Source: Symbiodinium natans
Taxonomy: Eukaryota; Sar; Dinophyceae; Suessiales; Symbiodiniaceae
Length of the DNA: 50,628 bases
Direction: 5' to 3'
Assembly: GCA_905221605.1 (NCBI GenBank)
Contig: CAJNDS010000928.1
Coordinates: 1-50,628 of the forward strand
Shown here piece by piece: positions 20,666-30,757 of this stretch. Below the pieces are notes generated by a model. That model was not told the origin of the DNA. It did no database searches and saw only the letters and a list, made by a program, of their open reading frames with translations. Every line of letters starts with the position of its first letter. The first letter of the stretch is position 1. A program made the position numbers and the translations under genes.

Positions 20666-21440
20666 TCACACGTTCTTGAGCTGCTCTGGTACGGCAGTGC
20701 TGTCCCCGCCAAATTCAGCAGAGCCCCAGGTCACCACAGATCCATCAGCCCGGATCGCTGCAAACGCTGCCCTTGAAGCTTGCACCTGCTGCACGCTCTT
20801 GAGCTGCTCTTGTACGGCACTGCTATCAGCACCGCAGTCCACATCGCCCCAGGTCACCACAGATCCATCAGCCCGGATCGCTGCAAATGCTGCCCTTGAA
20901 GCTTGCACCTGTCGCACGTTCTTGAGCTGCTCTTGTACGGCACTGCTGTCCCCGCCAAATTCAGCAGAGCCCCAGGTCACCACAGATCCATCAGCCCGGA
21001 TCGCTGCAAACGCTGCCCTTGAAGCTTGCACCTGCTGCACGCTCTTGAGCTGCTCTTGTACGGCACTGCTATCAGCACCGCAGTCCACATCGCCCCAGGT
21101 CACCACAGATCCATCAGCCCGGACCGCTGCAAACGCATACGAAGAAGCTTGCACCTGCTGCACGCTCTTGAGCTGCTCTTGTACGGCACTGCTATCAGCA
21201 CCGCAGACCACATCGCCCCAGGTCACCACAGACCCATCATCCCGGATCGCAGCAAATGCAAACAAAGAAGTTTGCACCTGCTGCACGTTCTTGAGCTGCT
21301 CTTGTACGGCACTGCTGTCCCCGCCAAATGCAGCAGAGCCCCAGGTCACCACAGATCCATCTCCCAGCAGCGCAGCAAAGGCAGCATTGCCAATGGACGT
21401 CGAAGAGGCCAGCTGAACATGTCCGACATGTAGGGACAGC
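20050..21440 (-). repeat. 123-bp tandem repeat with 246-bp higher-order dimer
   Basis: GAGCTGCTCTTGTACGGCAC (plus strand) recurs every 123 bp, about eleven times. Units alternate between a TGCTATCAGCACCGCAGTCC type and a TGCTGTCCCCGCCAAAT type. The array is entirely inside the RCC1 reading frame. Confidence 0.95.
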
Positions 21441-21781
21441 ACGTCCTTGGTAGCCCGGAAACCATATTATGAGGTATAAAAAAGGTACCCTCTTTTGGCT
21501 TACTTTGCAAGGGAAACTTGAACAAACAAAGAGGCAAAGGGTACGAACCAAAAGAAGGGCAACAGGGTACGACTGGCATACCAAGCGTCATTATCTTGTA
21601 AACGCGCTCGTTTGACTGCACCTCCCGCCAGCCTGTCTCCAGAGGCTGTCAGCAACCTTCCCTTCCCAGCTCCTAGAGCGCACTGGGCTCTTTGGCACAA
21701 GCTAGTGACGGACTCTTCGGGCTCTGTTGCCAGGAGCGCGCTCTTGCCACTCAGGAGGTGCACGCGGACTGAAATCGACAT
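20666..21781 (-). CDS. Ubiquitin-like domain plus RCC1-type repeat protein (two exons, truncated by a nonsense codon)
   Basis: Exon 1 (21781-21590) starts at ATG 21781 and encodes a ubiquitin-like beta-grasp segment (MSISVRVHLLSGKSALLATE through ARLQDN). A 144-nt intron (21589-21446) is removed, and exon 2 (from 21445) continues DVLSLHVGHVQLASSTS into RCC1-like repeats with period 41 residues (123 bp), each with DGSVVTWG followed by GGDSSAV or GADSSAVQEQL. RCC1 repeats form beta-propeller blades; the family is very abundant in Symbiodiniaceae, with function mostly unknown. Two unit types (SAxFGGD and DVDCGAD) alternate, so the true period is largely 246 bp. The frame ends at TGA 20666-20668, where the sister unit has CGA (Arg), a CpG-type transition. 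The junction is deduced from protein continuity, not from transcripts. Confidence 0.75.
21446..21589 (-). mobile_element. Introner-like intron: TIR element with 4-bp target duplication inside the UBL-RCC1 gene
   Basis: In gene sense the intron starts GACGCTTGGTATGCC and ends GGGCTACCAAG; exon 2 then begins GACGTG. The element itself (21585-21446) has inverted ends CTTGGTA(T)GCC / GGCTACCAAG and is flanked by GACG on both sides (21586-21589 and 21442-21445). Splicing GA...AG removes one GACG plus the element and restores the uninterrupted codons AAT GAC GTG. The body resembles dispersed copies at 35069-35167 (AACCATATTAT, GGGTACCC, AAGGGAAC-TTGAAC, GGCAAAGGG) and 38622-38745 (GCTTGGTAGCCCGG at its start). 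This is what is known elsewhere as an introner. No RNA evidence is available here. Confidence 0.72.
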
Positions 21782-21914
21782 GATGCAGGCCGCCAGCCTA
21801 AGCCCTAAGCCCTGAACCACGTACAACGAGTCTCAAAGCCACAGCTGCGCTTGAAGCCAGGCTCCGTTTGTCTTCGTGTCATGGTTATTCCAGTGCTGTA
21901 ATTCCATTTACTAC
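21782..21914. promoter_or_regulatory. Sequence upstream of the UBL-RCC1 gene
   Basis: This holds a few CCCTAAG-like words and single-copy DNA. No TATA box or recognisable promoter element is visible; dinoflagellate promoters are poorly defined. The region is listed only as the likely 5' flank. Confidence 0.25.
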
Positions 21915-22367
<453 letters not shown>

Positions 22368-23397
22368 TGATCGTTTCGCCTCTGAAGGCCCAGGCCCGTT
22401 GCCCGCACTAATTTACCCCTCCTTTTGGGACTTAGAACCCTAAACCCTACATAACCCCACCCCCCTCCCCCCTAAACTCTAAACCCTAAAGCCTACACCC
22501 TAAACCTAAACCCTAAACCCTAAACCCTAAACCCTAAACGCTAAACCCTGAACCCTAACCCTAAACCCTCGATCCTAAACCCTACAGAAGACCCCCCCCA
22601 GGCCCTCATGTCCTTCTGTGCGAAATGCGCCATTGTCCAGCTTTCGGAGGAGCCGTGAGGCAGGTGCTCCCGCGAAAATGGCCTCTGCTGCTGAGGAGTT
22701 TGATTTTCCAAGTTTTCTAGTTCGGCATAGGAAGTCAGGGAATGAGAAAATTAGGTACCTACATATCCCCCCTCTAACACAAATAAGGTATCCCTTCATC
22801 GCCCTTTGCGTTCTGGAAGTAGAACTCCCAGAAACGGCGAAGTATGTTTTGTAGGGTTTAGGGTTTAGGGTTTAGGGTTTAGGGTTTAGGGAGGGAATCC
22901 TGCTCCATACAAGTACTGCCGGTGGACCTTCCGGGGCACGAGTTCATCAACCCCTGACCCCTGACCCCTGACCCCTGAACCCTAAACCCTGAACCCTGAA
23001 CCCTGAACCCTAAACCCTAAACCCTAAACCCTAAACCCTAAACGAATGCTAAGCCTCTTTGAGCCGCTCCGAGCCCCTACGCCCAAGAAGCCTGCACCTT
23101 GCATCTCACAAACCCTTTAAACCCTAAGATGGGCTTCGCCTGGGTTTCGCGGAGGGTTTAGGGTTTAGGGTTTAGGGTTTAGGGTTTAGGGTTTAGGGTT
23201 TAGGGTTTAGGGTTTAGGGTTTAGGGTTTAGGGTTTAGGGTTTAGGTTTGAATCACATGGCTTCACAGGGCTGTATTTAGGGTTTTAGACTTGCATATAG
23301 CTCTGAGCGGGCTTACAGGGCTTGATCGGGTTGTAGAGTCCTCTATGAGGGTTTACACGGCTCCTCGGCAACCTAGGGTTTATAGGGCTTGCGGGGC
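22368..23397. other. Telomeric mosaic
   Basis: CCCTAAA blocks at about 22499-22570 and 22979-23045, TTTAGGG arrays at 22851-22889 and 23154-23249 (about thirteen units), CCCCTGA variant heptamers at about 22951-22977, and a single-copy stretch at 22600-22850. No gene is recognised. Confidence 0.7.
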
Positions 23398-23512
23398 TTA
23401 TGGTATGGGCCCTTAAAAGGTACCCCTTCTTTCCCCTCATATACCCTTTTCAAATTAAGGGAACCCTGTAAGGGAGGAAAGGGACCATACCAAGGGCCCA
23501 TGAAACCCACAC
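23398..23512. mobile_element. MITE family J, copy 1
   Basis: Opens TGGTATGGGCCCTTAAAAGG and closes GGGACCATACCAAGGGCCCA; the ends are inverted (TGGTATGGGCCC against GGGACCATACCA with overlap). A related element lies at 33655-33795. Confidence 0.65.
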
Positions 23513-24316
23513 GAAACTACCCTCAGATGGGATGCCCGAACCCCTCCCCCCCCCGCCCCGACGTTCCAGGCCTCATGCTCGCATTCCGCAACCATGCGCG
23601 AGGCAGCCGTGGCTGCCATACCCAATGCCTCCCAAGACTCGCACATACTCCTAAGAGTCTGAAGGGTGCCTGGCTTTGCGCTTCATAGGGGGTTTGAGGA
23701 GACCTAACCCCCCCAATTCCTGGGAATCCGAGTTTTGGGGGGGTTAAAGGCATCGGGGTTGGCGATTTTAGAAGTCATGTGGCGGGTGGGGTGGTGAGGG
23801 TGGGCAGAGTGCAAGTGCATCTTCCCAAAGGCACCACGTTAGCCGCGTAACACTCACATCACATAGATACATTATGATACATTGTGTGTGTGTGCGCAGT
23901 ATGTATAAATGTATGTATGTATGCGTGCATGCATGCATGTATGTATGTATGTGTGTACGTATGTGTATACTGCACATGATTAATTAATTACCTCGGCATT
24001 CCGGAGATCTACTGCAACTTCAACTCCACGACCGAAGAACTCGAACGGGGAGATGCCCTTGAACTTCGCGGGTGTATGTTTCGTAGCTCCTCTTGTTGTT
24101 GTTGTGCGTGTATGGCTGCTTGTGAAAGTATGCTTTGGGCCAACTGTTTACGGATTAGCAGGACGCTTGCCTGAGGCACTGAGAACTCCACACGACGACT
24201 TGACTGCTCGGGAGCCCTCACCCCGAAAACCTGTACATTCCAAACTCTAAACCCTAAACCCTAAACCCTAAACCCTAAACTAAGCCTTTAAACTTAAACC
24301 CTAAACCCTAAACCCC

Positions 24317-24355
<39 letters not shown>

Positions 24356-25203
24356 TTCCAAGTGCATTTCAGGAGCATAGCTTCCGCTGTAAGGGTTACT
24401 GGGGTGATTAGGGTCATTAGGGTCATAAGGGTGACAAGGGATATGAGTTCAAGGTTATTAGGCTTCTTGGGGTGATTGGGGTCATTTAGGGTCATAAGGG
24501 TTCTCAGTTCAGGGTTCTTAGGCAGGGTTCTTCGGATCGAACTTGTTCGGCACACTCTTTTCGAGTAGCAAACGGATCCCAAACTGCCTCCTGTGGCAAC
24601 TGGTTCTCATCGCCGTCCTCCTGCAAGTACCGATCCACCAAGCACCTGCGCAAGGCCGAACTGCGACAGCTGTGGTGTGGTGAGGCAAACCATCGCCTTC
24701 ACACGCCCAAGAACTGCTTGCAGAAACTCCGAGAACACAGAGGTCATGGTAATCCCGGCAAGACCCAGGGTTTAGTATTACAAGGTACACTGCAACACTT
24801 GCCGTACTACTTCCAGGGAATAAAGTATTAGGCTACTACAACGCCGTTGTAACAACGGCCTGACAAACCGCCTCTTCTTAAAGCACTAAGCTGCCTGCAT
24901 GAGGTCGCTGAACTCGAGAGGCTCCCTGCCGCAGATCGCCACCTTAAGACGAAGAATCTCAAATCGTTGCAGCCAGGAGCTCCCAGGAGTCAGGGGTGAC
25001 CTGTATACCCCTCACACGTTGATGAACCTTCCTAGTAACTTAGCTTGCTAAGGGCTTGACTACTACGTGCTTAAGAACCTCCAAACAAGAATTTGCACTT
25101 CGAACATCTCCACCTTGCTCCTCGCTAACAGGAAAAGGCTCAAAGAAGATGTTCAAACAACGACACATTGATTCAACTACGCTTTCATAGTTTTTGCTTG
25201 CAA
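23513..25203. other. Single-copy DNA with simple repeats
   Basis: A (GTAT)n/(GCAT)n tract lies at about 23883-23962, a CCCTAAA block at about 24243-24318, and a run of about 33 C at 24320-24352. It is followed by GGGTCATTAGGG-type variants and GC-balanced single-copy DNA (24530-25200) without a recognisable gene. Confidence 0.6.
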
Positions 25204-25388
25204 TTGGGGTTGGGGGAGGAGAGTCTGGGGTTGGGCACTCCAGGGAGACTCTGGGGTTGGGCACTCCAGGAGTCTCTGGGTTGGGCACTCCAGGGAGGCT
25301 CTGGGGTTGGGCACTCAAGAAGACTCTAGGGTTGGGCACTCCAGGAGTCTCTGGGTTGGGCACTCCAGGGAGTCTCTAGGACTCTAGG
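25204..25388 (+). repeat. 25-26 bp tandem repeat, seven units
   Basis: The unit is GGTTGGGCACTCCAGGGAGA plus CTCTGG, with small variants (AGTCTCTGG, AGGCTCTGG). It is an ordinary minisatellite, and open frames on both strands follow from the repeat. Confidence 0.9.
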
Positions 25389-26777
25389 AGTAGACCTGGC
25401 GAGGAGAAGAGTTGAGGTTAAAATCAAACAAACCCCACACCGAAGGTGGGGAAGAATCCCTAGGTTGCCCTTAAAACGAAGCTTTGTTGTTTCAGTTAGT
25501 TATTCTTGCTATTATTATTGTTGTGATGTTTATTGTTGTTATCATCATTCTTATTTGTGTTTTTTGGGGTTCTTCAAACGGTTGAAGTTAACCGCCCCTG
25601 GGCGGGCTATTCTCTGAGCCTGCGTTGTGGGCGTTTAGGTGTTTGGGGAATCTCGGGTGATAATTAAACCTAAACCCTAAACCCTAAACCCTAAACCCTA
25701 AACCAATAGACCCCATGTCCCAAACTCCAGACCGGTTCAGGGTTCAGGGCTTAGCACCACTCCCCTTGCCCAAAGAAAAATGAAACGTTAAACAACGTGA
25801 ATATAAAGATACATAAATAGTATGTATTGATGTGTTCTTTCTATTTATGTATATATAAATATAAACTAAATAAATAAAAAATATAGATATATATATATAT
25901 GTGAAAAAAATCACAATCACATTAAAGCAGGTGAATCCCAAACTCCCATTTGTCCCTGCGCCCAACATTCGCCTGCTCCCATGTCCCCTCAAATCAGGGC
26001 TGCAAAGTCCCTGAACCCTCTGTTGCACCCTCTTGCTGCAGGGAATGTACGCCGGAGCTACCGGGGATCGTGACCCCTTGCAGTCAGGTACCGGGCTCCT
26101 GTCACCAAAAAAAAAACCTAGGCCCCAAACCCTAAACATCCGAAACCCTAGGCTTCCTAAATACTTCCGAAAACCTAAGCCGATCCTAGACTAATTAAAA
26201 GGAAGCCGGATGTGGTACCAAGTCGCCCGACTGAGCTCAGCTTGGTGGTGTTGCTGCTTGTCAATGAGGCCGCGTAGAACTCCTCTTGATTGCAGCTGTG
26301 CTCGTGTGGGTTTAGGGGGGAGGGGGGATTTAGGATTTAGGGTTTAGTGTTTAAGTTTTTAAGGTTTAGGGTTCAGGGTGGGTGCTGGTGTTTTGGGTGC
26401 AGGGTGAAAGGTTCAGGATTTTGGGTTTAGGGACACAAGCCGTCGCGTAGGGCCCAGAATCCAAAACAGCAAGGTTTAGAGTTTAGGGTTTTAAGGTTTT
26501 AGGGTTGTAGGGTTTTTTTTAGGGTTTAGGGTTCCAGCAAAAACATTTACACGTCTCCCTAAAGACCCTTAAAGCCCCGGGGACGCCTACTCTTGGTCTG
26601 GGTTTTCATTTTTAGGGAACCAGGCACCCAAATAACCGGCATAGTAGAGACAAGGCTCTGCCAGCGAGGCGTCCAACGCATCCGTGTGCTCAGATGGAAC
26701 AGTCGGGATGTCATTCGCCTTGTCATCGTCATACCTTAGTTGCAGGGTTTGGTTTGGAAGGAGTGCAGGTTGCTTGT
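25389..26777. other. Single-copy and telomere-derived DNA
   Basis: A CCCTAAA block lies at about 25670-25704, an AT-rich stretch with short (AT)n at 25790-25900, and degenerate TTTAGGG words at 26310-26530. No gene is recognised. Confidence 0.6.
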
Positions 26778-26825
26778 ATATATATATATATATATGGTCA
26801 CCCCCCCCCCATGATCCACACCTAT
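26770..26825. other. (TA)n / C-run junction, copy 3
   Basis: (TA)n (about 26776-26796), GGTCA, a C run, then ATGATCCACACC. On the other strand this reads GTGTGGATCAT, a G run, TGACC, (AT)n. The lead-in GTGTGGATCA is shared with the junction at 29682-29740. The C-run side faces the array that begins at about 26985. Confidence 0.8.
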
Positions 26826-26984
26826 GGTTTTCCTGTCTTCGTCTTTGTCTGATTTTCTGTTTTTCCTCGGAAAATGCAGTAAAAACTGTACTAGAACACA
26901 AAAGGCTCTTTTCTATTATCCCCTATAAAAACACTAGCGTTTTTGTGTGCATTTTTGCTTCTGAAACGTGTCTTGCGGCTCCAT

Positions 26985-28030
26985 AAAATTTTAGAAGGGC
27001 AGCCATTTAGAATTTGAGGCTTTTCAGGGTTTAGGGGTTTTTTTACATTTAGATGATCTGCGGAAGGCACCGGGGCTTCCCCAGACCATTTCAAATTTTA
27101 AAAACCCTTAAATCCTTAATTGTTTTTGAACGGGCAGCCCTTTTAAAATTTTAAGGGCTTGAAGGTATTTAAAGCCATTCAAAACTTTCATGATGTAAAA
27201 GGCTTTAAAGTCCTAAAAAGCCTGAAAACGTTTATCCCTTAAAATTCTAAAATACCTTAAAATTTTAAAAGGGCAGCCGTTCAAAATTAAGGAAGCTACG
27301 GAGCTTAGAATTGAACATCCTACAATCCTGTCCTGTTAAAGGATTTGTAAAATTTACATGGTCTGGGGAAGGCACCGGGGCTTCTCCAAACCATGACAAG
27401 TAACTTTAAAAAAACTTAAAATCCTAAAGGGCAGCCACATAAATGTTTAAGCATTTTAAGGTTGTAAAAGGCTTTAACACCTTTAAAACCCTAAGAATGT
27501 TTAAACAGAATTTCAAGGATTTTGATAAAATTTTAATGATTTTAAAAGTTCAGATGGTCTGGAAAAGCCCCGGTGCCTTCCCCAGACGATTTAAATTTCC
27601 AAAAGTTTTTTGAAAAATGGTCTGGGGGGGGGGCCCCGGTGCCTTCCCCAGATCATTTAAATTTGTAAAATTCCTTGAAACCCTTAACCCTAAAAACCAA
27701 ACCCGAAACCCTGAACACTAAACCCTAAGCACTCAGCACCAGACCCTAAACACCAACCCTAAAAACTTAACACTACGAGCCCTTAGCACAAACCCCAAGC
27801 ACTTAACACGCAACCCTAAACGCTTAAGCACTAAACCCTACCCTAAAAACTTAAACACTACACCCTAAAAAGTGTTACACCCTAAAAACTAAACCCTAAA
27901 CATTACACACTAAACCCTGAACACTAAACCCTAAACCCTAAACGGCAGGATTTTTAAGTTGTCAATGGTCAGGGGAATCCCCGGTGCCTTCCCCAGATCA
28001 TTTAAATTTGTAAAAAACTTCAAACCCTTA
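26985..28030. repeat. Hairpin-rich array with GGTCTGGGGAAGGC inverted repeats
   Basis: Repeats of a hairpin of the form ATGGTCTGGGGAAGGCACCG / GGGCTTCCCCAGACCATTT occur at about 27051, 27358, 27548, 27616 and 27965, in both orientations. They are separated by AAAATTTTAAGG and GGGCAGCC words. Copies are diverged. The AT-rich words recall the satellite at 1-1275. Confidence 0.75.
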
Positions 28031-28790
28031 AAACCCTTAACCCTAAAAAACCAGACCCGAAACCCTTAGCACTAAACTTTAAACACTCAGCACTAGACCC
28101 TGAACACTAACCCTAAAAACTTAACACTAAGCCCTTGGCACAAACCCCAAACACTTAACACGAAAACCTAAACGCTAAGCAATAAACCCTAAACACTTAA
28201 CCACTGCACCCTAGAAACTAGACCCTAAACATTACACACTAAACCCTACACACTAAACCCTAAGCACGAAACAGTAAACCCCGAAGCCGGAACTTTAAGC
28301 CCTACTAAATCTAAACCTGAAACCAAGAACCCGTCGGGGTTTCAGATGCTTACTGTTTGGATTTTAGAGTTTAGGGTTTTATTTGGTTTAGGGTTTTAGC
28401 CAAGTCGCTTGACCCTAAACCCTAAACCTAAACTCTAGACCCTAAACATAACACCCAAGCCTAAACACAAAACACTAAACTCTGAAACCTACACACTGAA
28501 CCCTAAACACTGAACAGTAGACCCTAAACAACGCATCCTGAACCCTAAGCCAACCCCAAACCAAAATAACATTGGGTTTCAGTCCTTTAGGGTTGTAAAA
28601 CTTCATCATTATAAGGTTTAGGGTTTTAGACATTATCCAAGTCGCTTAAACCTTAACCCTAAAAAGTAAACCCTAAACCTTTAAAACCAAAACCTAAACA
28701 CTAGACCCTAAACACTAAACACTGAACCTTAAGCACTAAACCCTACAAACCCTAAACAATAAACACTAAACCGTAATCCCTAAACGTTCA
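27670..28790 (-). repeat. Degenerate telomere-variant DNA (CACTAAACCCTAAA type)
   Basis: Long runs of ACACTAAACCCTAAA-like words in which CCCTAAA alternates with CACTAAA or CACTTAA. A few TTTAGGG-strand inserts occur at 28340-28400 and 28590-28640. No gene is seen. Confidence 0.75.
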
Positions 28791-28795
28791 TATGG

Positions 28796-29650
28796 AGAAC
28801 ATGGCCCCGGACTCCAGACTCCAGATTTCCAAAAAATCTGGAGTACCCGGGCCCCGGACTCCAGACTCCAGATTTCCAGAAAAAATCTGGAGTACCGGGC
28901 CCCGGACTCCAGATTCTGGAGTACCGAGGCCCCGGACTCCAGACTCCAGATTTCCAGAAAAAATCTGGAGTACTGGGCCCCGGACTCCAGACTCCAGATT
29001 TCCAGAAAAAATCTGGAGTACCGGGGCCCCGGACTCCAGACTCCAGATTTCCAGAAAAAATCTGGAGTACTGGGCCCCGGACTCCAGACTCCAGATTTCC
29101 AGAAAAAATCTGGAGTACCGGGGCCCCGGACTCCAGACTCCAGATTTCCAGAAAAAATCTGGAGTACCGGGGCCCCGGACTCCAGACTCCAGATTTCCAG
29201 AACAAATCTGGAGTACCGGGGCCCCGGACTCCAGACTCCAGATTTCCAGAAAAAATCTGGAGTACCGGGGCCCCGGACTCCAGACTCCAGATTTGCAGAA
29301 AGAATCTGGAGTACCCGGGGCCCCAGACTCCAGACTCCAGATTTCCAGAAAAAATCTGGAGTACCCGGGGCCCCAGACTCCAGACTCCAGATTTCCAGAA
29401 AAAATCTGGAGTACCCGGGGCCCCAGACTCCAGATTACAGACTCCAGAATCTGGAGTCCAGGGTCCCGGTACTCCAGATTTTTTCTGGAAATCTGGAGTC
29501 TGGAGTCCGGGCCCCGGTACTCCAGATTTTTTCTGGAAATCTGGAGTCTGGAGTCCGGGGCCCAGGTACTCCAGATTTTTTCTGGAAATCTGGAGTCTGG
29601 AGTCCGGCGGTACTCCAGATTTTTTCTGGAAATCTGGAGTCTGGAGTCCC
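28796..29650. repeat. Hairpin-unit array, about 58-61 bp, with a central inversion
   Basis: The unit is GGCCCCGGACTCCAGACTCC, AGATTTCCAGAAAAAATCTG and GAGTACCGG. ACTCCAGATTT and AAATCTGGAGT pair within each unit, and GGGGCCCC links neighbours. About ten units run in one orientation to about 29440; from about 29465 four units run in the opposite orientation, so the array as a whole is a large imperfect palindrome. Units are nearly identical, indicating recent amplification. Long frames on both strands are artefacts. Confidence 0.93.
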
Positions 29651-29740
29651 CCCCCCTCCCAAAACCCCCTTCCCGAGGCCAAATGTGTGGATCAGGGGGG
29701 GGGGGGGGGGGCGAGCATATATATATATATATATATATAT
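29651..29740. other. G-run / (AT)n junction, copy 4
   Basis: After the array come CCCCCCCTCCC, AAACCCCCTTCCCGAGG, GTGTGGATCA, a run of about 18 G with CGAGC, and (AT)n to about 29740. This shares GTGTGGATCA, the G run and (AT)n with copy 3 on the opposite strand. The G-run side faces the array. Confidence 0.85.
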
Positions 29741-30582
29741 GCTTCTTTCTATTGTTCGTATTCTGCTTCATAAAACTATTCATATGTATTAAAAATATAT
29801 ACATATGTGGTCATGGGTAGCCTTGCACCCCAGGGCTCTGCAGACCCTCCTCTCCCGAACCTTTACACAAAAGCCATGCGCACTAAACCTTAGAATCCTC
29901 CTGCTGGTCAGGGTTTATTGAAATTATTAAGGGTTCAGGTCCGGGGAAAGTTTCGAGGAGTTTTTGTTTTGGATTTTTCCTAATTTCAAGTTACAGGGGC
30001 TTGAGGGTTTAGGGTTTAAGGTTTAGGGTTTAGGCCATTAGAGTTTCTCTTGTTTTTTTTTTGGGGGGGGGTGGGGGGGGGGGGGGCTCCCGGTCTTTGC
30101 GTGTGCTTGGGTGGGAATGCGGGCGAGCGCAGGAGACCTACATAGGGTCGTACATCTTTGCGTCCCAACATGCTCTCCCCAAAAATCTCCCTTCAAACCA
30201 AGTCGGCCCTAAATCCTAAGCCCTAACTATAAGCCCTGAAACAAGATCCGCCCCAATGAGCCGACGGGCCCTGAGAACTCCATCTGCAACACTGTGAAGT
30301 AGCAAGAGAAGCCGACGAACCGGAGGAGAAGGTTCCTTGCTTCGTTTAGGATGTTTGGGGTTTAGGGTTTAGGGTTTAGGCTTTAGTTTAGGGGTCAGGG
30401 CGAGGGCTTAGGGTGCCAGGATATATATAGGAGGGGCGAGGGGTCCCTCAGTCAGGTTTCTCAAGCGGGCTTCTTGCTTTCTCTCGAAGCTTGTTTGAGC
30501 TCTTGGATTGCACAAGATGCAAAAGATGGACGAAGCCTGGTCCCTAAACCCCCACGGAGACAGGATTCAGGGTTTCTAGACC
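29741..30582. other. Non-coding, G run and short telomeric blocks
   Basis: AT-rich single-copy DNA to about 29815, a G run at about 30062-30087, and TTTAGGG blocks at about 30006-30032 and 30356-30380. No gene recognised. Confidence 0.6.
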
Positions 30583-30757
30583 CGGGAGTGACCTATAGGA
30601 ATAAAAGAGGGTACCCTTTTTGGGTTGTAAGGGGATGACAAGGGGAAACCCCAACCCTAAAAAAAGGACAAAAGGCACCCTTTTGGTTTTAAGGGGATTG
30701 TAAGGGGAACCCCAACCCTAAAAAAAAAAGGGGGGGCCTACTCCCGGTCCTAGGTTT
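30583..30757 (+). mobile_element. GGTACC-family element, tandem dimer
   Basis: The motif order of 8306-8414 occurs here with its core (CACCCTTTTGG, TTAAGGGGATTGTAAGGGGA, CCCCAACCCTAAAAAAA) repeated twice, at about 30612-30668 and 30684-30735. It ends GGGCCTACTCCCGGTCCTAG. Such a dimer could come from unequal exchange or from tandem insertion. Confidence 0.7.

Noticed and set aside
20184-21416. 410-codon plus-strand frame rich in Cys/Ser/Thr
   Set aside because: It is the antisense of the RCC1 repeats, whose minus-strand frame has a recognisable protein family, a UBL domain and a coherent intron.
24530-25200. Possible gene in the GC-balanced single-copy stretch
   Set aside because: Only short frames on both strands with no motif or codon-bias signal I can defend.
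28780-29820. Open frames of 300-342 codons on both strands
   Set aside because: Same cause: the 60-bp hairpin repeat lacks stops in several frames.
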